Shown: positions 1 to 9,969, counted from the first letter of the stretch. The stretch is 64,000 bases of DNA from Actinomadura cremea (GCF_014648495.1 NZ_BMRF01000007.1:124001-188000); one strand, 5' to 3'. Numbers and translations: made by a program. The notes: a model not told the origin generated them from the letters alone.

Positions 1-1708
<1,708 letters not shown>

Positions 1709-1718
1709 ACGCCCGGCG

Positions 1719-2159
1719 ATGGCAGCCGAACAGGACCGGCCGCAGGACGCCCCCCGGGACGACTCCCCGGGGGGCGCCCGGCGCGGCGCCCACGCGCTGA
1801 CGAGCCGCGCCGCGATCCTCGCGGTCGTGATGTGCGCGATCGCGCTGAGCCTGGCGTACCCCGTGCGGGAGTACATCGCGCAGCGCCAGGAGATCGCCGA
1901 GCTGCGGCAGCACGAGGCGCTGGCCCGCCAGAAGGTGGACCGCCTCGAGGAACAGAAGCGGCGACTCGGCGACAGGTCGTACATTGAGCGGGAGGCGACG
2001 CAGCGGCTCCATTACTGCCGCCCGGACGTGAAGTGCTACATCGTCCTGGACGGCGGCGGCGACGGGGAACGGCGGGCCGCGAAGGACGGCGAGCCGCGAA
2101 GGCCGCCGTGGTACGAGACGCTCTGGCGGTCGGTGGAGGCCGCCGACAGGCCGCGCTGA
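1719..2159 (+). CDS. divIC: Septum formation initiator, FtsB/DivIC family
   Basis: Small single-pass cell-division protein of 146 residues. A charged cytoplasmic tail of about 35 residues is followed by a membrane helix (AAILAVVMCAIALSLAYPV), then a heptad-type coiled coil (QRQEIAELRQHEALARQKVDRLEEQKRRL) and the family tail YIEREATQRLHYCRPDVKCYIV. FtsB/DivIC proteins bridge FtsL and FtsQ/DivIB in the divisome outside the membrane. The ATG at 1719 lies 10 bp after the eno stop, so translation is probably coupled; a TTG- or GTG-type start further upstream would overlap eno. It precedes DUF501 and ppx as in Streptomyces and mycobacteria. Confidence 0.9.
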   Translation: MAAEQDRPQDAPRDDSPGGARRGAHALTSRAAILAVVMCAIALSLAYPVREYIAQRQEIAELRQHEALARQKVDRLEEQKRRLGDRSYIEREATQRLHYCRPDVKCYIVLDGGGDGERRAAKDGEPRRPPWYETLWRSVEAADRPR

Positions 2160-2208
2160 ACCGTCCTGGACACGCAGGGACGGGGACGCGCGGGTGGGGA
2201 CGCATGAC

Positions 2209-2769
2209 ATGATCGACGAACGCGCCGAGCCGGCGGCCGGCGGCATCACCCGCGACGACGAGGCCGCGGTCGCGGCCCAGCTCGGCCGGGTGCCGCGCGG
2301 TGTCCGCCGGGTGGCGCACCGCTGCCCGTGCGGGAATCCCGCCGTGATCGAGACGGCGCCGCGGCTGCCCGACGGAACCCCGTTCCCGACGCTGTTCTAC
2401 CTGACGTGCCCGAAGGCCGCCTCGGCGATCGGGACGCTCGAGGGAAGCGGCGTGATGCGCGAGATGCAGGCGCGGCTCGCGGACGACCCGGACCTGCGGG
2501 CCGCGTACGGCCGCGCCCACGACGACTACCTGCGGCGCCGCGACGCGGCCGCCCGCGAGGACGGCCTGGAGCCGCTCCCCGCGGGCATGCAGAGCGCGGG
2601 CGGGATGCCCGAGCGGGTGAAGTGCCTGCACGCCCTGATCGCGCACGAGTTCGCCGTTCCCGGCGCGAACCCGTTCGGCCGCGAGGCGCTGGACGCCCTG
2701 CCGGAGTGGTGGCGGTCCGGGCCGTGCGTCCACCCCGAAGCCCCCGACGACCCCGAGGAGGCCCGGTGA
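2209..2769 (+). CDS. DUF501 family protein
   Basis: A 186-residue protein of the actinobacterial DUF501 family, whose biochemical role is unknown. Visible hallmarks are the cysteine cluster [15 protein letters not shown], the segment [13 protein letters not shown], the GSGVMREMQ helix, and the C-terminal part [15 protein letters not shown] with GPCVHP. The conserved cysteines and histidines suggest a metal site, but that is inference. The ATG at 2209 is preceded by GGGGA at 2197-2200 with normal spacing; the GTG at 2194 lacks a site. The stop overlaps the start of ppx (GTGA), so the two are translationally coupled. In related genomes the gene sits in the same place, between divIC and ppx. Confidence 0.88.
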   Translation: MIDERAEPAAGGITRDDEAAVAAQLGRVPRGVRRVAHRCPCGNPAVIETAPRLPDGTPFPTLFYLTCPKAASAIGTLEGSGVMREMQARLADDPDLRAAYGRAHDDYLRRRDAAAREDGLEPLPAGMQSAGGMPERVKCLHALIAHEFAVPGANPFGREALDALPEWWRSGPCVHPEAPDDPEEAR

Positions 2770-3695
2770 CGCGCGTCGCCGCCGTCGACTGCGGCACCAA
2801 TTCCGTCCGCCTGCTGATCGCCGACATCGACGCGGGGGAGGGGACCCTCACCGACGTCGAGCGCCGGATGGAGATCGTCCGGCTGGGCGAGGGCGTGGAC
2901 GAGACCGGGCGGCTGTCGCCCGCCGCGCTGGAGCGGACGTTCACCGCGATGCGGGGCTACGCGGAGCTGATCGAGCGGCACGGCGCCGCCGGCAAGGTCC
3001 GCGTCGTCGCGACGAGCGCGACCCGCGACGCCGCGAACCGCGACGAGTTCGTCCGCGGCGTCGTCGGCGTCTTCGGCGTCGTCCCCGAGGTGATCACCGG
3101 GGACGAGGAGGCGGAGCTGTCGTTCGTCGGCGCGACCCGCGAGCTGGCCGAGCTGCGCCCCGCCCGCCCCTACCTGGTGGTCGACATCGGCGGCGGCTCC
3201 ACCGAGTTCGTGCTGGGCAGCACGTCGGTGGAGGCCGCGCGCTCGGTCGACATCGGCTGCGTGCGGATGACCGAGCGGCATTTCAAGGACGGCGACCCGC
3301 CCTCGCCCGAGCAGATCGCGGCCGCCGTCGCCGACATCGACGCCGCGCTCGCGACCGTCCGCGAGACGGTGCCGGTGGACGACGCGCGCACGCTGGTCGG
3401 GCTCGCCGGTTCGGTGACGACGGTCTCGGGCATCGCGCTCGACCTGCCCGAGTACGACCCGTCCCGCATCCACCTGTCGCGGATCATGGCGGCGCAGGTC
3501 CACGAGGTGACGCGGCGGCTGCTGCACGCGACGCGGGACGAGCGGTCCCGGCTCGGCGTCATGCACCCGGGGCGGGTCGACGTGATCGGCGCGGGCGCCC
3601 TGATCCTCGACCGGATCATGCGCGAGTACGGGTTCGGGGCGGTCGTCGTCAGCGAGCACGACATCCTCGACGGCCTCGCCTGGTCGCTCGTCTAG
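2766..3695 (+). CDS. ppx: Ppx/GppA family exopolyphosphatase
   Basis: The 309-residue protein belongs to the ASKHA-fold Ppx/GppA family that removes terminal phosphate from polyphosphate or converts pppGpp to ppGpp. The first phosphate loop [13 protein letters not shown] is at residues 7-19 and the second, [14 protein letters not shown], near 140. The protein is the short type common in actinobacteria, without the C-terminal HD domain of E. coli Ppx, so polyphosphatase versus pppGppase activity cannot be told. The GTG start overlaps the TGA of DUF501. The stop TAG shares the bases CTAG with the stop codon of the convergent DUF2510 gene, so the genes overlap by 4 bp. Confidence 0.92.
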   Translation: MTRVAAVDCGTNSVRLLIADIDAGEGTLTDVERRMEIVRLGEGVDETGRLSPAALERTFTAMRGYAELIERHGAAGKVRVVATSATRDAANRDEFVRGVVGVFGVVPEVITGDEEAELSFVGATRELAELRPARPYLVVDIGGGSTEFVLGSTSVEAARSVDIGCVRMTERHFKDGDPPSPEQIAAAVADIDAALATVRETVPVDDARTLVGLAGSVTTVSGIALDLPEYDPSRIHLSRIMAAQVHEVTRRLLHATRDERSRLGVMHPGRVDVIGAGALILDRIMREYGFGAVVVSEHDILDGLAWSLV

Positions 3696-4462
3696 ACCGT
3701 CCCCCTCACCCGGTCGAGCAGGGCGGGGATGAGGACGGCGTTCGGGTTCTGCTGGGGCACGTAGAGGACGGCGCCCCGGCCGGTGGCCTGCCGGATCCAG
3801 ACGCGGCCGCCGTCCACGACCGCGCCGGAGATCGCCGACCAGCTCAGCGACACGCGCGCACCCCGCACGCCGCCGGGGTGGACGGTCAGCCCGTGCGCCA
3901 CGTCGACCGACTCGCCGGCCCGGACGTGCTCGGCGAGCTGCGCGACGAGGCGCGGTTCGGCGCGGACCTGGCACAGCCGGATCAGCCGCCCCCACACCTC
4001 CTCCGGACCGCCGACCGCGCCGGGCGCGTGCCGCGGGACGGACGCCTCGTCGAGCACCACCTCGACGCGGGGGCCGCCGTGGAACGGGTGCCGCCCCACC
4101 TGGAAGATCCATTGCACGGGCCGCCGTGCCGGGTCGCCGCCGTCGGCCGTCCAGTAGGCGACCCACTCGACGTACTGCCAGATCAGCGACTCGCTCCCGT
4201 ACACGACGCCGTGGTCGTCGGCGCGCAGCCGCAGCCCGTGGACGACGACGTCGAGCGCCTGTTCGGCGGGCGGCGCCGCCTGCCAGGAGCGTTCGGCGGG
4301 CGGGGCCGCGGCGGGGGCGGCGCCGGACGGGCGCCGCTGCGGCAGCGGGGCCGGGGCGGGGGCGGCGGGCTCGGGGTTGAGGCGATCGCTCCAGCTCCGG
4401 CCGTCCCACCAGCGCAGGCTGCCGGTCCCGTAGGGGTCGGGATACCAGCCGGGTTGCGACAA
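3692..4462 (-). CDS. DUF2510 domain protein
   Basis: A 256-residue protein that begins with a DUF2510 module ([23 protein letters not shown], residues about 2-25), a short tryptophan-rich domain often found at the N-terminus of actinobacterial membrane or secreted proteins. A proline/alanine-rich linker (to about 70) leads into a soluble domain of about 180 residues that I do not recognise; its core ([20 protein letters not shown] ...) has a beta-rich look and there is no membrane segment. I chose the TTG at 4462, where the module starts and where GGAG lies 6 bp upstream; the frame is open for 20 more codons. It converges on ppx with shared stop bases. Confidence 0.75.
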   Translation of the reverse strand: MSQPGWYPDPYGTGSLRWWDGRSWSDRLNPEPAAPAPAPLPQRRPSGAAPAAAPPAERSWQAAPPAEQALDVVVHGLRLRADDHGVVYGSESLIWQYVEWVAYWTADGGDPARRPVQWIFQVGRHPFHGGPRVEVVLDEASVPRHAPGAVGGPEEVWGRLIRLCQVRAEPRLVAQLAEHVRAGESVDVAHGLTVHPGGVRGARVSLSWSAISGAVVDGGRVWIRQATGRGAVLYVPQQNPNAVLIPALLDRVRGTV

Positions 4463-4618
4463 TGCAGACTCCGTTCGCGAAAGGACGACAAGGCGCCCGT
4501 TCACCCCGATCGGGGAACGCATCGTACCGACGGGCCCCCCGGTTCGGGGGGCGATGGGCGGAACCGGTCACGGGAGCGAGGTCCGAGCGGGCCGCCGCGG
4601 GCATGCGAGGATCGGGAC

Positions 4619-5440
4619 ATGCCCACCGCCAACGCCCCGTTCGTCCCGCCCGGTTCCGGCTGGCCGGAGGATCCCGCGACCCCGGACACGCCCGTCGCGC
4701 ACGGCGCCGGCGAGGTGGTCGAACTGGCCGCGAGTTCCCCCGGCCTGGACGAGCTGTGCGCGCGGCAGTCGGTGTGCCGCGCGTGCGAGCGGCTCGTGGA
4801 GTGGCGCGAGCGGGTCGCGGTGCGGCGCCGCCGGGCCTTCGCCGACGAGGAGTACTGGGGGCGCCCGGTGGCCGGGTGGGGCGACCCGGAGCCGCGCATC
4901 ATGATCGTCGGGCTGGCCCCGGCGGCGCACGGCGGCAACCGCACCGGCCGGATCTTCACCGGGGACCGGTCGGGCGACTGGCTGTTCGCGTCCCTGCACC
5001 GGGTCGGGCTCGCGGCGCGGCCGACGAGCGTCCACGCGGGGGACGGGCAGCGGCTGATCGGCGCGCGGGTGGCGGCCACGGTCCGCTGCGCGCCGCCCGA
5101 CAACAAGCCGACCCCGCTGGAGCGCACGACCTGCCTGCCGTGGCTCGCCCGCGAGGTGGCGGACGTCGCGGCGTCCGTCCGGTGCGTCGTCTGCCTCGGC
5201 GGGTTCGCCTGGCAGGGGGTGTGGCCCGTGCTGAAGCAGGCCGGGTACGGGCTGCCGCGCCCGCGCCCGAAGTTCGGGCACGGCGCGGAGATCATGCTGG
5301 AGCCGCCCTCCGGGACGCCGCACCGCGACCCCGTCCTGATGCTGGGCTGCTACCACCCGAGCCAGCAGAACACGTTCACGGGGCGCGTCACGGAGGAGAT
5401 GCTGGACGCCGTGTTCGTCCGGGCCCGCGACTACGCGTAG
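4619..5440 (+). CDS. Uracil-DNA glycosylase, family 5 type (UDGb)
   Basis: Base-excision repair enzyme that removes uracil (and in this family other deaminated bases) from DNA. The 273-residue product has motif [15 protein letters not shown] at 98-111, followed by [10 protein letters not shown], and motif B-like [12 protein letters not shown] near the C-terminus. Cysteines at 47, 53, 56, 157 and 172 are in the region expected to hold the 4Fe-4S cluster of families 4 and 5. The GG-rich motif A without the Asp of other families is typical of UDGb. Start chosen at ATG 4619; a -10-like GAGGAT at 4607-4612 lies 6 bp before it and no ribosome binding site is seen, so a leaderless mRNA is likely. 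Confidence 0.9.
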   Translation: MPTANAPFVPPGSGWPEDPATPDTPVAHGAGEVVELAASSPGLDELCARQSVCRACERLVEWRERVAVRRRRAFADEEYWGRPVAGWGDPEPRIMIVGLAPAAHGGNRTGRIFTGDRSGDWLFASLHRVGLAARPTSVHAGDGQRLIGARVAATVRCAPPDNKPTPLERTTCLPWLAREVADVAASVRCVVCLGGFAWQGVWPVLKQAGYGLPRPRPKFGHGAEIMLEPPSGTPHRDPVLMLGCYHPSQQNTFTGRVTEEMLDAVFVRARDYA

Positions 5441-5464
5441 CCGGGGCGGCCGGGCGGGCCCGTC

Positions 5465-5488
5465 CGGGCTCGCAGCCGCCGGAGCCCG
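5465..5488 (+). terminator. Weak terminator-like hairpin after the uracil-DNA glycosylase
   Basis: CGGGCTC pairs with GAGCCCG across a 10-nt loop. There is no T tract, as is usual in this GC-rich group. Confidence 0.4.
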
Positions 5489-5576
5489 TCCCCCGGAAGC
5501 GTGGCATTGGCACGTTCCCGCTCACGCGGTCATTTCGGTCGCCACATATCCTTAGATAGACGAAGGAGTCGCGAAG

Positions 5577-5592
5577 TTCGCACAAGTGCGGA
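5577..5592. promoter_or_regulatory. Inverted repeat in the ndh leader
   Basis: CGCAC and GTGCG flank AA (core 5580-5590) about 40 bp before the ndh start. It could be an operator or a leader hairpin. It does not match the Rex consensus I know for redox control of NADH dehydrogenases. Confidence 0.3.
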
Positions 5593-5629
5593 TACGTGAG
5601 TCGGGGCCGAATGCGGGTACCGGCCCGGT

Positions 5630-7003
5630 ATGCCTTCCCAGCGCACCGCGGATTCCGCGAAGCACATCGTGATCGTCGGCGGCGGGTACGTCGGCATGTA
5701 CACCGCGCTGCGCCTGCAGCGCAGGCTGCGTCGCGAGCTGCGCCGCGGCGAGATCGCCGTCACCGTCATCGACCCGCAGTCGTACATGACGTACCAGCCG
5801 TTCCTGCCCGAGGCGGCGGCCGGGAACCTGGAGCCCCGGCACGTCGTGGCCCCCCTGCGCCGGGTGCTGCCGCGCTGCCGCGTCGTCAACGGGTACGTGA
5901 CGAAGATCGACCACGCCGCGCGGCGCGTCACCGTCCGTCCGGCCGGGACGACCACCGCGGGCGTCCCTGAGCGCAACGTGTACTACGACCGGCTCGTCGT
6001 CGCCCTCGGGTCGATCTCCAAGACGCTGCCGGTCCCCGGGCTCGCCGAGTGCGGCATCGGCTTCAAGACCATCGAGGAGGCCATCTTCCTGCGCAACCAC
6101 GTCATCCACCAGCTCGACATCGCCGCGTCCAACCCGGACGACGAGAAGGTCCGGCGGCGCGCGCTGACGTTCGTGTTCGTGGGGGCCGGGTTCGCGGGGG
6201 TGGAGGCGATGGCGGAGCTGGAGGACATGGCGCGCGACGCCTGCCGCTGGTACCCGTCCATCGACCCCGCCGAGATGCGCTGGGTGATGGTCGAGGCCAC
6301 CGACCGGATCCTGCCCGAGGTCGGGCCCGAGATGGGCCGCTGGACGGCGGAGGCGCTGCGCGCCCGGGGCATCGAGGTGAAGATGGAGACGCTGCTGAAG
6401 TCGGCGCAGGGACGGCACATCGTGCTCAGCGACGGCGAGGAGTTCGACGCCGGAACGCTGGTGTGGACGGCGGGCGTGAAACCGCACCCGGTCGTGAAGG
6501 ACAGCGACCTGCCGCTGGACGAGCGCGGGCGCGTGAAGGCCACCGCCGAGCTGACCGTGGACGGCGCCGAGCACGCCTACACCGCGGGCGACAACGCGGC
6601 CGTCCCCGACCTCACCGACACCGGCGAGTTCACGGCGCCGAACGCGCAGCACGCCGTCCGGCAGGCCAAGCGGCTCGCCGACAACATCGTCGCGGACGTG
6701 CGCGGCCGCCCGCGCAAGCCGTACCGGCACGCCTATGTCGGGTCGGTGGCCAGCCTCGGCCTGCACAAGGGCGTCGCGAACGTGTACGGCATGCAGCTGC
6801 GCGGCTGGCCCGCGTGGGTCATGCACCGCACCTACCACCTGTCGCGGATGCCGACCGCGAACCGCAAGTTCCGGATCACCGCGGACTGGACGCTCCAGCT
6901 GTTCTTCCGCCGCGAGATCGTCTCGCTCGGCGAGCTGGAGCGGCCGCACGAGGAGTTCGAGCTGGCCGCCGGGCGCCTGCAGGAGGTTCCGGCCCGGCAC
7001 TGA
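5630..7003 (+). CDS. ndh: Type II NADH dehydrogenase (NDH-2)
   Basis: A 457-residue flavoprotein that passes electrons from NADH to menaquinone at the inner face of the membrane without pumping protons. The FAD-binding Rossmann motif VIVGGGYVGMYTALRL is at residues 14-29, the NADH-binding motif FVFVGAGFAGVEAMAEL near 182-198, and the second FAD contact AYTAGDNAAVPDL near 319. The C-terminal amphipathic part (WVMHRTYHL ... FFRREIVSLGEL) is the membrane-association region of the family. Start ATG at 5630; a purine-rich site is not obvious. Position after the eno-divIC-DUF501-ppx block is conserved in relatives. It reads toward the tRNA-like gene 68 bp downstream. Confidence 0.92.
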   Translation: MPSQRTADSAKHIVIVGGGYVGMYTALRLQRRLRRELRRGEIAVTVIDPQSYMTYQPFLPEAAAGNLEPRHVVAPLRRVLPRCRVVNGYVTKIDHAARRVTVRPAGTTTAGVPERNVYYDRLVVALGSISKTLPVPGLAECGIGFKTIEEAIFLRNHVIHQLDIAASNPDDEKVRRRALTFVFVGAGFAGVEAMAELEDMARDACRWYPSIDPAEMRWVMVEATDRILPEVGPEMGRWTAEALRARGIEVKMETLLKSAQGRHIVLSDGEEFDAGTLVWTAGVKPHPVVKDSDLPLDERGRVKATAELTVDGAEHAYTAGDNAAVPDLTDTGEFTAPNAQHAVRQAKRLADNIVADVRGRPRKPYRHAYVGSVASLGLHKGVANVYGMQLRGWPAWVMHRTYHLSRMPTANRKFRITADWTLQLFFRREIVSLGELERPHEEFELAAGRLQEVPARH

Positions 7004-7058
7004 GAAGCGGGGCGCGCCGTACGTATTGGTTTGCGCCGGGCGGCTCATGTGCTCCCGG

Positions 7059-7064
7059 TATGAT
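7059..7064 (+). promoter_or_regulatory. -10 element of the tRNA-like gene
   Basis: TATGAT, a near-consensus -10 hexamer, ends 6 bp before the first base of the tRNA-like gene. Transcription would begin at or within a base of the mature 5' end. TTGCGC at 7031-7036 is too far away to serve as a normally spaced -35. Confidence 0.5.
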
Positions 7065-7070
7065 TACGCC

Positions 7071-7143
7071 GCCCCTGTAGCCCAATGGCAGAGGCGGGCT
7101 CCCTAAAAGAGCTTTTGTGTCGGTTCGAATCCGACCAGGGGCA
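7071..7143 (+). tRNA. tRNA-like gene, class I shape, anticodon UAA (Leu-type), C33
   Basis: The 73-nt sequence folds into a full cloverleaf. Acceptor GCCCCTG pairs with CAGGGGC (7071-7077 / 7136-7142) with discriminator A at 7143. The D stem has 3 bp with GG in the loop. The anticodon stem GGCTC/GAGCT (7097-7101 / 7109-7113) encloses the loop CCTAAAA, giving anticodon TAA at 7104-7106. The variable loop has 5 nt, and the T arm is GTCGG/CCGAC with loop TTCGAAT. CCA is not encoded. Two points are odd. Bacterial tRNA-Leu normally has a long variable arm, absent here. The almost universal U33 is C (7103). It may be a real minor tRNA, a decayed tRNA or a structured RNA with another role. A promoter and a strong terminator flank it. 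Confidence 0.75.
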
Positions 7144-7151
7144 TGTGCGAC

Positions 7152-7180
7152 GGGCCGGCGTCCGATACGGGCGCCGGCCC
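7152..7180 (+). terminator. Terminator of the tRNA-like gene
   Basis: GGGCCGGCG pairs with CGCCGGCCC; the stem continues through a T-G pair and CCG/CGG to a 3-nt loop, 13 bp in all. It begins 9 bp after the tRNA-like gene. Confidence 0.85.
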
Positions 7181-7210
7181 GACGTGATCAGACCGGGTGA
7201 CGGCGGGTAT

Positions 7211-7246
7211 CCACGTTTACACTGGAGACCGGTTCGATCAACGTGG
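7211..7246 (+). promoter_or_regulatory. Leader hairpin that could mask a ribosome binding site
   Basis: CCACGTT (7211-7217) is perfectly complementary to AACGTGG (7240-7246), and the second arm overlaps the GGAGG site (7245-7249) of the Bax inhibitor gene. A TACACT -10-like element lies at 7218-7223, so the first arm is transcribed only if the start is further upstream. Confidence 0.3.
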
Positions 7247-7255
7247 AGGCTCCGA

Positions 7256-8107
7256 ATGGAGAGCAGGAACCCGGCGTTCCGGGGCCGTTCCTTCCAGAAA
7301 CGCGCGGACGGCGCCGCCTACGGCGTTCCCGGGCACTACGGCGCGCCGGGCATGGAGCAGGGCTACGGGGCCCCCGGCCAGGGCGGCTCCGGGTACGGCG
7401 TGCAGGCGCCGCCCGAGGCCCCGCCCGTCACCCGCCCGATGACCATCGACGACGTCGTCGTCCGCGGGTTCATGACGCTGGTCACCCTGGTGATCACCGC
7501 GGCGCTGGCCTGGGCGCTGGTGCCGGTCGAGTTGGCGACGCCCGTGATGGTCGTCGCGCTCGTCGCGATGATCGGCGTCTGGGCGTTCATCACGTTCGGC
7601 CGCAAGGCCAACGCGCCCCTGGTGCTGGCGTTCGCCGCGATCTACGGCGTCGCGGTCGGCATCATCAGCCACGCCTACAACGACGTGTACCACGGCGTGG
7701 TGTTCCAGGCCGTGATCGGGACGGCGCTCGCGTTCGCCGCGACGCTCGCCGCGTACGCGCTGCGGATCGTCCGGGTCACGCCGAAGTTCGTGAAGTTCGT
7801 GATCGCGGCCGGCGCGGCCCTCGTCGGGCTGATGCTCGTCAACCTGCTGGTGTACGCGTTCGGCGGCGACGACGGCATCGGCATCCGCGACCCCGAGAAC
7901 CCGCTCGCGTACGTGTTCAGCGTCGTCGCGATCCTGGTGGGCTGCTTCTTCCTGCTGCTGGACTTCGACTCCGTCGAGGAGGGCGTCCGCGCCGGCGCGC
8001 CGGAGAAGTTCGCCTGGTACTGCGCGTTCGGCCTCGTGCTGAGCCTCGTCTGGATCTACCTGGAGATCCTGCGGCTGCTGTCGTACTTCTACGCGTCGCG
8101 CGACTGA
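7256..8107 (+). CDS. Bax inhibitor-1/YccA family membrane protein
   Basis: A 283-residue integral membrane protein of the BI-1 (TMBIM) superfamily, whose members act as pH-sensitive calcium leaks in some bacteria; the bacterial role is mostly unknown. A glycine/tyrosine/proline-rich cytoplasmic tail of about 60 residues precedes seven hydrophobic segments. The family features are the DDVVVRG entry, the GRKAN loop and the C-terminal LLLDFDSVEEGVRAGAPEKFAWYCAFGL part, in which the acidic residues between helices correspond to the proposed pH-sensing diaspartyl region. The ATG at 7256 is preceded by GTGGAGG with 6-bp spacing. It ends at a bidirectional terminator shared with the convergent small gene. 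Confidence 0.88.
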   Translation: MESRNPAFRGRSFQKRADGAAYGVPGHYGAPGMEQGYGAPGQGGSGYGVQAPPEAPPVTRPMTIDDVVVRGFMTLVTLVITAALAWALVPVELATPVMVVALVAMIGVWAFITFGRKANAPLVLAFAAIYGVAVGIISHAYNDVYHGVVFQAVIGTALAFAATLAAYALRIVRVTPKFVKFVIAAGAALVGLMLVNLLVYAFGGDDGIGIRDPENPLAYVFSVVAILVGCFFLLLDFDSVEEGVRAGAPEKFAWYCAFGLVLSLVWIYLEILRLLSYFYASRD

Positions 8108-8146
8108 CGCGCGACGCGGGGCGCCCGAGCACGCGTCCGGACAAGT

Positions 8147-8179
8147 ATCAGCCCCTCGCCGTGCCGGTGAGGGGCTGAT
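8147..8179. terminator. Bidirectional terminator
   Basis: ATCAGCCCCTC and GAGGGGCTGAT are perfect 11-bp arms, extended inward by three more pairs around a 5-nt loop. It separates the convergent Bax inhibitor and DUF4287-like genes. Confidence 0.85.
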
Positions 8180-8202
8180 CCGTGCGGGATCTCAGCGCCG
8201 GA

Positions 8203-8226
8203 GGCGCGGCGGCTTCGCGCCGCGCC
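8203..8226. terminator. Second hairpin between convergent genes
   Basis: GGCGCGGCG pairs perfectly with CGCCGCGCC around a 6-nt loop GCTTCG. It probably serves the minus-strand gene ending at 8278. Confidence 0.65.
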
Positions 8227-8277
8227 GGCGGGGACGTTCCATGGCGGGATCCCGCCGGGTTCGGGTGCGCCGCCCCC

Positions 8278-8505
8278 TCAGTAGTGGCGGGCGCGGCGGG
8301 CGCGCTCGTGCTCGCGCACCAGCGCGGCGGCGTAGCCGTGGGAGAGGTTGTGCTCCTCGGCCAGCCAGGTGCTGCGTTCCTCGCAGCGGGAGAACGACGG
8401 TCCGTTCTCGATCGCGGTGAACCACTCGGGAAGGTCACGGCCGGTGACTTGCGGGATGCGGGCGATCAGTTTGCTGTGTGTCTCCGGCGAGTGGTTCAGT
8501 GACAA
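8278..8505 (-). CDS. Small DUF4287-like protein
   Basis: A 75-residue protein with several short helices (HSKLIARIPQVTGRDLPEWF ... WLAEEHNLSHGYAAALVREHE) that resembles DUF4287 proteins: an HxKL-type start, a GRDLPEWF core, and a NLSHGYAAALV helix ending in a basic tail. Function is unknown; relatives are small stand-alone proteins. I placed the start at TTG 8505 because GGAGG lies 6 bp upstream and similarity begins there, whereas the frame is open to 8550. It is convergent with the Bax inhibitor gene and in the same direction as the thiolase, but a terminator hairpin separates it from the latter. Confidence 0.7.
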   Translation of the reverse strand: MSLNHSPETHSKLIARIPQVTGRDLPEWFTAIENGPSFSRCEERSTWLAEEHNLSHGYAAALVREHERARRARHY

Positions 8506-8635
8506 TTGGCACCTCCAGGTCGCGGGGCTCTTCCTGGCACTGTGCAACACCCGCCTGGATGTGACAAGACCCTAACGGGGACCTATCCGTTGCGTAACGT
8601 AGATCATTCATGACGGTGACCTGCGGAGGAACGCG

Positions 8636-8685
8636 CGAACGGCCCGCGCGGAGGGCGCCGGAGCGCCGCCCGCACGGGCCGTTCG
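8636..8685 (-). terminator. Terminator of the thiolase gene
   Basis: CGAACGGCCCG pairs with CGGGCCGTTCG as 11-bp perfect arms enclosing an inner GC-rich hairpin. It is 63 bp beyond the thiolase stop. Confidence 0.75.
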
Positions 8686-8689
8686 GCGG

Positions 8690-8748
8690 TTCGCCGGTCG
8701 GTCGGATTCGCCGGTCCGTCCGGTCGGTCGGTCCGTCGGGCCGTCCGG
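8690..8748. repeat. Low-complexity tract of GGTC/GTCC tetramers
   Basis: The stretch is built almost only from interspersed GGTCGGTC and GGTCCGTC units between the thiolase stop and its terminator. It is probably slippage-derived and untranslated. Confidence 0.55.
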
Positions 8749-9969
8749 TCAGGACAGGCGCTCGAGCACCATCGCCATGCCCTGGCCGCCGCCCACGCAC
8801 ATCGTCTCCAGGCCGAACTGCTTGTCGTGGAACTTCAGGCCGTTCAGCAGCGTGGAGGTGATGCGGGCGCCGGTCATGCCGAACGGGTGGCCGACCGCGA
8901 TCGCGCCGCCGTTGACGTTCAGCTTGTCGATGTCGATGCCGAGGTCCTCGGCGGACGGCAGCACCTGCGCGGCGAACGCCTCGTTGATCTCGACGAGGTC
9001 GATGTCGCCGATCGTCATCCCGGCCCTGGCCAGCGCCTGGCGGGACGCCTCGACCGGGCCGAGGCCCATGATCTCGGGGGACAGACCGGTCACGCCGGTC
9101 GACACGATCCGCGCGAGCGGGGTGATGCCGAGCTCGGCGGCCTTGGTGTCGCTCATGATGACGACCGCGGCGGCGCCGTCGTTCAGCGGGCAGCAGTTGG
9201 CCGCCGTGACCGTCCCGTCCGGACGGAAGGACGGCTGGAGCTGCGACACCTTCTCGTAGGTGGTGCCCGCGCGGGGGCCGTCGTCCTTGGCGACGACCGT
9301 CCCGTCCGGCAGCGTCACCGGGGTGATGTCCTTCTCCCAGAAGCCGTTGGCGATGGCCTTCTCGGCGAGGTTCTGCGAGCGGACGCCGAACTCGTCCTGC
9401 GCCTGGCGGGTCACGCCGCGCAGCGAGGCGACGTTCTCGGCCGTCTGCCCCATCGCGATGTAGACGTCCGGAACCTGGCCGTCCTCGCGCGGGTCGCGCC
9501 AGACGCCGGCACCGCCCTCGGCGGCCTTGGCGGCGCGGGCCTGCGCGTCGGCGAACACGGGGTTCTGGGTGTCGGGCAGTCCGTCGCTGCTGCCCTTGGC
9601 GAAGCGGCTGACGGTCTCGACGCCGGCCGAGACGATCACGTCGGCCTCGCCCGCGCGGATCGCGTGCAGCGCCATCCGGGTCGTCTGCAGGGAGGACGAG
9701 CAGTAGCGGGTGATCGTGGCGCCGGGGACGTCGTCCCAGCCCAGCAGCACCGACACCACGCGGGCCATGTTGTAGCCCTGCTCGCCGCCGGGCAGGCCGC
9801 AGCCGAGCAGCAGGTCGTCGATCTGGGACGGCTGCAGCTGCGGGACCTTCGCCATCGCGGCGGTGATCATCTGAGCGGTGAGGTCGTCGGGACGGATGTC
9901 CTTCAGCGACCCCTTGAACGCGCGGCCGATCGGTGAGCGAGCGGTCGCGACGATGACTGCCTCGGGCAT
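8749..9969 (-). CDS. Acetyl-CoA C-acyltransferase (thiolase)
   Basis: Thiolase-superfamily enzyme of 406 residues that cleaves 3-ketoacyl-CoA in fatty-acid beta-oxidation, or condenses two acetyl-CoA. The acyl-accepting cysteine is C90 in TRYCSSSLQ; the C-terminal histidine is in NGGAIAVGHPFGMTGAR and the second cysteine in CVGGGQGMA. The NEAFAAQ box is also present. Chain-length preference cannot be read from sequence. Start ATG 9969 has AGGAGA 7 bp upstream. No partner hydratase/dehydrogenase gene is adjacent. An inverted repeat lies about 150 bp upstream. Confidence 0.93.
   Translation of the reverse strand: MPEAVIVATARSPIGRAFKGSLKDIRPDDLTAQMITAAMAKVPQLQPSQIDDLLLGCGLPGGEQGYNMARVVSVLLGWDDVPGATITRYCSSSLQTTRMALHAIRAGEADVIVSAGVETVSRFAKGSSDGLPDTQNPVFADAQARAAKAAEGGAGVWRDPREDGQVPDVYIAMGQTAENVASLRGVTRQAQDEFGVRSQNLAEKAIANGFWEKDITPVTLPDGTVVAKDDGPRAGTTYEKVSQLQPSFRPDGTVTAANCCPLNDGAAAVVIMSDTKAAELGITPLARIVSTGVTGLSPEIMGLGPVEASRQALARAGMTIGDIDLVEINEAFAAQVLPSAEDLGIDIDKLNVNGGAIAVGHPFGMTGARITSTLLNGLKFHDKQFGLETMCVGGGQGMAMVLERLS

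Noticed and set aside
5577-5592. Rex-type redox operator before ndh
   Set aside because: The palindrome CGCAC-AA-GTGCG does not resemble the TGTGAAC/GTTCACA half-sites of Rex.
7085-7255. Protein-coding extension of the Bax inhibitor gene through the tRNA-like sequence
   Set aside because: The open frame runs through a complete cloverleaf and a 13-bp terminator; the GGAGG site fixes the start at 7256.
8690-8748. GGTC/GTCC tract as a recombination or attachment site
   Set aside because: It is simple sequence with no second copy in the window and no integrase gene nearby.
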